DNA from: Megamerina dolium
Lineage: Eukaryota; Arthropoda; Insecta; Diptera; Megamerinidae
Length of the DNA: 64,000 bases
Direction: 5' to 3'
NCBI GenBank assembly: GCA_963854835.1
Contig: OY978526.1
Span: 46,191,140 to 46,255,139, forward strand
Shown: one piece after another, positions 58,975 to 64,000 of the stretch
How positions within the stretch are numbered: position 1 is the stretch's first letter
Layout of the letters: each line of letters begins with the position of its first letter
Notes under the pieces: generated by a model
Databases searched by the model: none
What the model was told of the DNA's origin: nothing
Seen by the model: the letters and a program-made list of their open reading frames with translations, nothing else
Position numbers and translations under genes: made by a program

Positions 58975-60040
58975 TGTTGATATTTTATTTCCCTTCAAAA
59001 GTGGAAGTCTGCATAAATCCAAAATCCAGGAAAAACTCCCCCGTCATCGAGACTTAAACGGCAATGAAGAGGACGTCGTTTGTACTAGACATGAATCAAT
59101 AGAAGGACTTTCAAATCGTGACCACAACAAAGCCACAAGCGAACGGTTGATGTAATTTCACTAATACTAATTATAAACTTAAATGAGAGGCTCTTTACAC
59201 TAGAAGTGCTCATAGATCCAGAGCCCCCTACATGGGTTTTTGTAGAAGTTACGGTGACAAGGAAGATGACGAAATGTTAAAATAATCTATCTGCGACCGC
59301 GCGGGACTTCAGAGAAAGTGATTCAAATACCTTGGCGCGATTTTGTTAGCGTACTCGAGGAATTATCGTAGTTGCAGCGAACTGCTATCTTAAAATTCTC
59401 AAACGCTCCAAGGTGGTTCACAACCTCTAAGGACTAAGGACGCTCACTTTTTGTTTTGAGATAAATATCGCAATTGGTGCCGAGTGCAACTTGTTTATGC
59501 AACCTACAGATGTAACTATTAAATTTGTCTCGGCCCGGGTTGAATTCTTCACTCATGCACATAACCCCAGCCTACTCACCAACTGAGAAATTATACAAGA
59601 GTATACATGTTTTATATGAACGATGCAGCATGAAGCAAAATGGATATACAAATTTAGAATTTATTGCAAATTCCAAACGGTTTATGTGGGTGGTTTCGGT
59701 CGTCATGGACTATTGTAGTTGTATATGTATGGAGTTCGGGTTTTCTAATAGAAATGTGCATGATGAATTTAACACCTGTGGTTGTTGAAAATGTGATAGC
59801 TTATAGCTTATACAATCCCTCACAATCAATTAGAGCTGAAGGATTTTGTGTGCCTTAATTACCATATCCTTGTAATTATGCACTAGCCACTTGTAAAATA
59901 AATCAGCAAACCGCTAGCACAAATCATACATTTTGATCTGGGCAATATGAACCGACATAACATGCAATTAAAATGTCATTAAGTTTTCTATGTTAAATCA
60001 TTAATAAAACGAATTTGCAGGTGGAAATCATAGTAAAACA
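58975..60040. other. Unassigned DNA
   Basis: A slightly GC-richer patch at 59200-59530 has no open frame of note. No gene is supported. Confidence 0.4.
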
Positions 60041-60046
60041 AATATA

Positions 60047-61271
60047 CAGTTACTCAACTTTTCGATCGAATGAGATCAAAAAAGGAACACTATTTTATAA
60101 TTTTTTATTTTTAAGTGCAATTCAAAAAAGTTTTGAACCCAGTTTAAATGAAATAAAAAAGCGTATTTTAAAATTAAAATAAAATAAAAAAATCAGTTAT
60201 ATAGTCATGTACTTTAATTTTAAAGAAAAAAATATATTCGATCAATAAGTTTACTTTACGGAATATTTGCCTTCAATATTTCGTGTGGCCTCCTTTAGCT
60301 TTAATTACAGCTTGAACTCTTCTTGGCATAGACTCAACCAGATTTTTACAACCAACCCCCAAATCATCAAATTTCCCCCGCCGTGCTTCAACGTTGGTTG
60401 GATGTGCCGATCCTTGAGTTCTTCTCCGGATTTTTTCCAGACCCATTGGCGGCCATCGGAACCAAATCGGTTTATTTTGGTTTCATCGGACCAGATAACC
60501 TTCGCCCAATCATTAGTCAAATTCTAGTCTCAATTTCTTATGGCGATCTTTTAAAAGAGGCTTTTTTATTTTGGCTCGTCCATGGTATCCTTTTTTACGC
60601 AAAACTTTTCGTATGGCCTCGGTTGTAACATGGATATCATCGTTGATCTGTAGCTTCTTATTAATTTGGGCGGCATTATCATACGCCCCATATGTAATGC
60701 TGCGAACTATACGCCTCTGGATGTTTTCATTTAGTATTGCTTTTCTGCCTGGCTTATTTTTTTCCGCCATTGGCATTGCATTTTTGCGAATTTTGGAAAT
60801 ACTCGCTAAAGAGACTCCAAGTCTTCGTGAAATTTCGCGATGATTAACTTTGGACTCAACAAGTCTTTTAATTTCTCCTATTATTTGGTCGCTTAACTTT
60901 TTCATCTGAAATCCAAATCAAAACAATGTTTTGTACGAGAATACAAAGAAATCAACCTTACCTTATTTAAAGACTCAAATAATTTTATTATTTTAAACAC
61001 TGTTCTGTAAAATATTTTACGTCCCGGAATACCGTATCACTCTAATGCACAATTGTAGCAGCATCAACTAATTGATCGAGTGCCTTCAACTCAAATTTTT
61101 CGAACAATGCAAAAATAACGGGACTTTTTCAGTTTATTTTTTTGTCTGCTTCATTATTGAAAGGTTATTTGTTTTTGCGCAAATAATTGTTATTCTAAGA
61201 GTAATAACAGAAATTTGACAAACAACAAAGAAAATTTTTAGTACCGATGCGATCGAAAAGTTGAGTCACTG
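60047..61271 (-). mobile_element. Tc1-like transposon with TIRs, internally deleted
   Basis: Terminal inverted repeats of 22 bases (CAGT-ACTCAACTTTTCGATCG, one mismatch) at 60047-60068 and 61250-61271, flanked by TA at 60045-60046 and 61272-61273. Length 1225 bp, shorter than the ~1.6 kb usual for Tc1-like elements because of an internal deletion within the transposase. Confidence 0.85.
60273..60905 (-). pseudogene. Tc1-like transposase pseudogene inside 60047-61271
   Basis: Starts MKKLSDQIIGEIKRLVESKV at 60905. First helix-turn-helix REISRRLGVSLASISKIRKN, GRKAI linker, and second DNA-binding domain RRIVRSITYGAYDNAAQINK to RKVLRKKGYHGRAKIKKPLL. A small deletion near 60520 shifts the frame into NDWAKVIWSDETKINRFGSD, which carries the first catalytic Asp. 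It goes on to HGGGNLMIWG and then jumps, at about 60358, to CKNLVESMPRRVQAVIKAKG with GHTKY and stop. The stretch with the second Asp and the Glu is therefore gone, and no active enzyme is possible. Confidence 0.85.
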
Positions 61272-61284
61272 TAGAATTATTTGA

Positions 61285-61514
61285 ACGACCTCAGTCAGTA
61301 ATCTTGAGTACAATAATCAAAGCACATTATTTTATCACTAATGCCAACATCCAAAAAACCAGCTTCGTTTTGAATTTCCCGAGGATTACATTGTGAATAC
61401 TGAAGAGTACTCCATCAATTTTAAGCAAGCATTTTCTACTCTTGAGTTTAAAAGTAATTATATACATTCGCTCGCATTACTTTCATGCATTTAAAAGAAA
61501 TCGGTATTTCGCAT
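61285..61514. other. AT-rich DNA, no gene seen
   Basis: Short spacer between the Tc1-like transposon and the SINE. Confidence 0.4.
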
Positions 61515-61529
61515 GGTATTTACAAAATA

Positions 61530-61882
61530 AATAAAAATAAATATGTGGCACTTAAAGCCCCGAAGGGCTCATTGGCCGAGCTTCTCTTCCATTACTGTTG
61601 TGCGTGGTTAATTTTGGACAGTATTAGAAGGGACTTACTTATTTTAGCCGGTTCCGAACGGCAGAACTCTTGCGACATCACTTTTTCCGAGCTTTTTCGT
61701 GGCAAGTTGTTACTGCCGAAAGAATTTCAATTGCTTGCCGACAGGTGGGTACAGTTCGAAAGAAAAATCTTTTCGGTATTAAATTTGTTATGCATCAGCC
61801 GGGGATTGAACCACGACCTACAGATCAGAAGGCTAACACACTAACCACTGAGCTACGGCACTATTGTAAATACCGGCACCCC
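61530..61882 (-). mobile_element. tRNA-derived SINE, copy 7
   Basis: Minus-strand copy with the 3' end at the left (AAATATGTGGCACTTAAAGC). A box and B box are intact at the right. A ~30-base body segment is missing near 61695. It is flanked by a 15-base duplication GGTATTTAC-AAATA (one mismatch) at 61515-61529 and 61883-61897. The 5' end carries an extra ~20 bases that repeat the GGTGCCG start. Confidence 0.85.
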
Positions 61883-61899
61883 GGTATTTACTAAATAGT

Positions 61900-62235
61900 A
61901 TTATATATTTAGATTAAATTCATTTTTAACCGAGTCGAAATCAAAATTGAGCAGAACTGAAATTAATCATTCTACTGAGTTACTGCCGTACTCAGAAATG
62001 TACAGAAACGTCATTAAATTTCTCCTAACGAACACATAACTGATTATCGTTAAACTCAGTAATGAACGATACATCTCAGAGTCATATTTTAATTTAACGA
62101 ATTTCCCCCCAGTTGCAGCTCTTTTTGTGTGGCATCACTTACTTATAAACGTCAATGTGAAATAAAATATTTGAATTACTTTTTACTTTTTCTTTGGGAA
62201 AAAATATTTTGCATTGTTTTTCAGAAACCCTTTTA
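61900..62235. other. AT-rich DNA, no gene seen
   Basis: No supported feature. Confidence 0.4.
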
Positions 62236-62239
62236 TACA

Positions 62240-62592
62240 TAAGGGTGGTCCTTAAAATCAAATAAAATTTTGTTTCAATTTTGTTTTGATCCCAATTGGA
62301 GACGGTTAAGGCTTCAGAAAGGGTCAAATTTCAGATTCCTCTATGGAGACTCAAAAAATTAAAATTTATTTTTTCCATCGTACTATAGTCGAAGACATCA
62401 CATATAAATTTTGGTCCCGCTTGGAGACGGTAAGTCGTGCCGCACAGGGGTCAAAGTTCAGATTCATTAACCGTATCCAATTGTGACCAAAATGTATAAG
62501 TGATATCTTTGACCGTGGTATTACTGATTGAGGCGGTGAGGTTTAAGACACTTAATGTGAAAAATTTCTTCCTACATTTAAGGACCACCTTA
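62240..62592. mobile_element. Candidate ~350-bp MITE
   Basis: TAAGGGTGGTCCTTAA at 62240-62255 is inverted at 62578-62592 as TTAAGGACCACCTTA (one-base indel). Internally, a GAGACGGT-AAG...GGGTCAAA-TTCAGATTC segment occurs twice, about 130 bases apart. No coding capacity. The TA-flanked ends suggest a Tc1/mariner-type mobiliser, but this is not proven. Confidence 0.55.
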
Positions 62593-62599
62593 GTATATA

Positions 62600-62840
62600 T
62601 ATACCATGGTAACTAAATTTAATAGAAAAAAACAAACAAAAATGGTTAAAATCGATCATTAAAAAGTTAAGTAAAGGTTTTCCCATACTTAAATTTAGGT
62701 ATCATTAATTGACGCTGAGTGAATTTTTTCAAATCTGCTAAATTTTGATTTAAGTAATCGTTAAATGACTTTAAAAAATATATTTTTGCTTTATTCTTAG
62801 CTATTTTTGCGATTCTGCAAGCATGCGAATTGCTTCAGTA
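62600..62840. other. AT-rich DNA, no gene seen
   Basis: No supported feature. Confidence 0.4.
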
Positions 62841-62844
62841 GAAA

Positions 62845-63640
62845 AACATAACTGGAAAGATAACAATTCTCTCCGACAGCCAGGCAGCTATAAAGGCGCT
62901 AGCAGCACCAAGTGTTAGCGCAAAGCTGGTCGGAGAATGTAAACAAATAATAAATTCAATAATTGCCAACCTCGAAGTATCAGTTATCTGGGTTCCAGGA
63001 CACAAGGGAATCGCAGGCAACGGGAATGCTGATGAGCTGCCCGTAGGGGCTCATCTGCAGACAATGAACGAACAACCAACGCCGATGGAGGTGTTCCCCT
63101 AGCCGGAGCCAAGGGGATCATTCAAAAATACTACCTAAACAAAGCGCAGCGGAAATGGTGAAGCACCACAACCTGCCCAATTTCAAAAGCCACCTGGCCA
63201 GACTACAACGATAAAAGGACATGGAGCCTTTTGAGTAGACCTAGGGCCGTCATACACAAACTAATAGCAGTATGCAGAGGCCACTGGGCTATTGGTACAC
63301 ATGCAGAGAAAATGGGTATTCCGCACAACGACCATTGCAGAAGCTGTAACGATATAACCGCTAAGGAGACGGTATATCATTTCTTGTGCAAATGCCCGGC
63401 CTTATCCTTAAACCGATTAACATCCTTAGGTAGCCCTTTCTTTGATAACCGAAGATAGGTATCTAAAATAGAGATCTCCAATATCCTTCGATTCATAAAC
63501 AACTCCGGCTGGTTGTAACAGTTGTAACATATCCTTCAACGCTCAGTAGGTCTTAGCGAGATTTATTGCTCAAAATGGCATTTTGTTTGCTACTTGAGCG
63601 ACCAGGGTCGCAGCCATTCTACCTACCTACCTACCTAGCT
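62845..63640 (+). pseudogene. 5'-truncated LOA/R1-like retrotransposon (RNase H to 3' tail)
   Basis: Plus strand opens with the RNase H segment TILSDSQAAIKALAAPSVSA, then SVIWVPGHKGIAGNGNADEL. A broken stretch follows, then KLIAVCRGHWAIGTHAEKMG and a Cys-His C-terminus CRSCNDITAKETVYHFLCKC, ending with LTSLGSPFFDNRR and a stop, followed in frame by ISNILRFINNSGWL. The 3' end is a tetranucleotide tail (CTAC)n at about 63618-63638 rather than poly(A). Everything 5' of RNase H is absent, as typical for incomplete reverse transcription. It is a different family from the LOA element at 37637-43395. Confidence 0.75.
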
Positions 63641-63644
63641 CTTT

Positions 63645-64000
63645 TTTGTAGCTTGTAATTATTATACACACAACTGTAATTGATAATTCTTGGTTTTAAC
63701 CATGAAGTTCTTTTTTACAATTCCGTTCAAGTTGAAGTTTCGTAAATCAGGATCTGATACTAATTTTAGCCTATAAAGAAAAGCACGTCGATATGAAGTG
63801 TAAGGCAATATTGTTAAATGCGATATTTTGCAATAAATTCTCAAGAAAATCATATTGCACAAAGCTGAAAATTAGTTAGGGCGTCTTGATACTGTAAGTG
63901 TCGGTTATAGTTACCCATGCAAACGGAACAAACTTAAATTGCTTAATATGGTTTAGCTTAATAAAGCAAACTATTATATATGCTACTGCTTAAATCACTG
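63645..64000. other. AT-rich DNA, no gene seen
   Basis: No supported feature up to the window end. Confidence 0.4.

Overview
The window is a repeat-dense stretch of insect nuclear DNA with no host gene that I can recognise. It is AT-rich. It carries DINE-1/mini-me-type elements with (GTCY)n proto-microsatellites, several Tc1/mariner families, and non-LTR retrotransposons of the RTE, I and LOA/R1 groups. That mix points to a dipteran; a tephritid fruit fly is my best guess, but this is inference from repeat types, not from a marker gene.

Layout. 1.9-4.5 kb: a decayed RTE-like retrotransposon copy on the minus strand, followed head-to-head by a second decayed piece on the plus strand. 5.7-6.0 kb: the first of seven copies of a tRNA-derived SINE. 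6.6-7.7 kb: an RTE 5' fragment split by a decayed mariner-like element. 8.05-13.2 kb: two Helentron-type (DINE-1/mini-me-like) elements, one carrying a 475-bp MITE and abutting a decayed Tc1-like transposon. 13.6-16.7 kb: a dispersed 350-bp repeat, retrotransposon scraps and a foldback MITE. 18.1-19.8 kb: a mariner pseudogene and, directly beside it, a 626-bp deletion derivative of another mariner-like family with intact TIRs. 21.4-22.5 kb: a third Helentron-type copy, minus strand. 23.4-26.1 kb: a tandem duplication of about 1.3 kb. 28.3-31.75 kb: a dispersed duplicate and more RTE/LOA fragments. 32.0-36.65 kb: an almost full-length, mutated I-clade element. 37.6-43.4 kb: a nearly intact LOA-clade element with overlapping ORFs, the best-preserved coding unit here. 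43.4-44.2 kb: another mariner-like deletion derivative. 45.15-47.33 kb: the most complete Helentron-type copy. 48.9-49.9 kb: a mariner pseudogene. 50.8-64 kb: SINEs, mariner, piggyBac, Tc1 and LOA fragments and a second MITE.

How the parts relate. None of the coding units is an intact autonomous element; nearly all carry stops, frameshifts or deletions. The most notable system-level observation is the SINE family: seven copies, five with readable target-site duplications, a tRNA-like head with pol III boxes, a UUCG-capped hairpin near the 3' end, and a 3' terminus (GCCACATA plus a short tandem repeat) that resembles the 3' terminus of the RTE family in the same window. This suggests that the RTE supplied the mobilising machinery. 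The second is the Helentron-type family, whose interior is an array of ~150-bp half-units, each starting with a CCACGCCCAC box. Long stretches between these elements are AT-rich and show nothing I can support.
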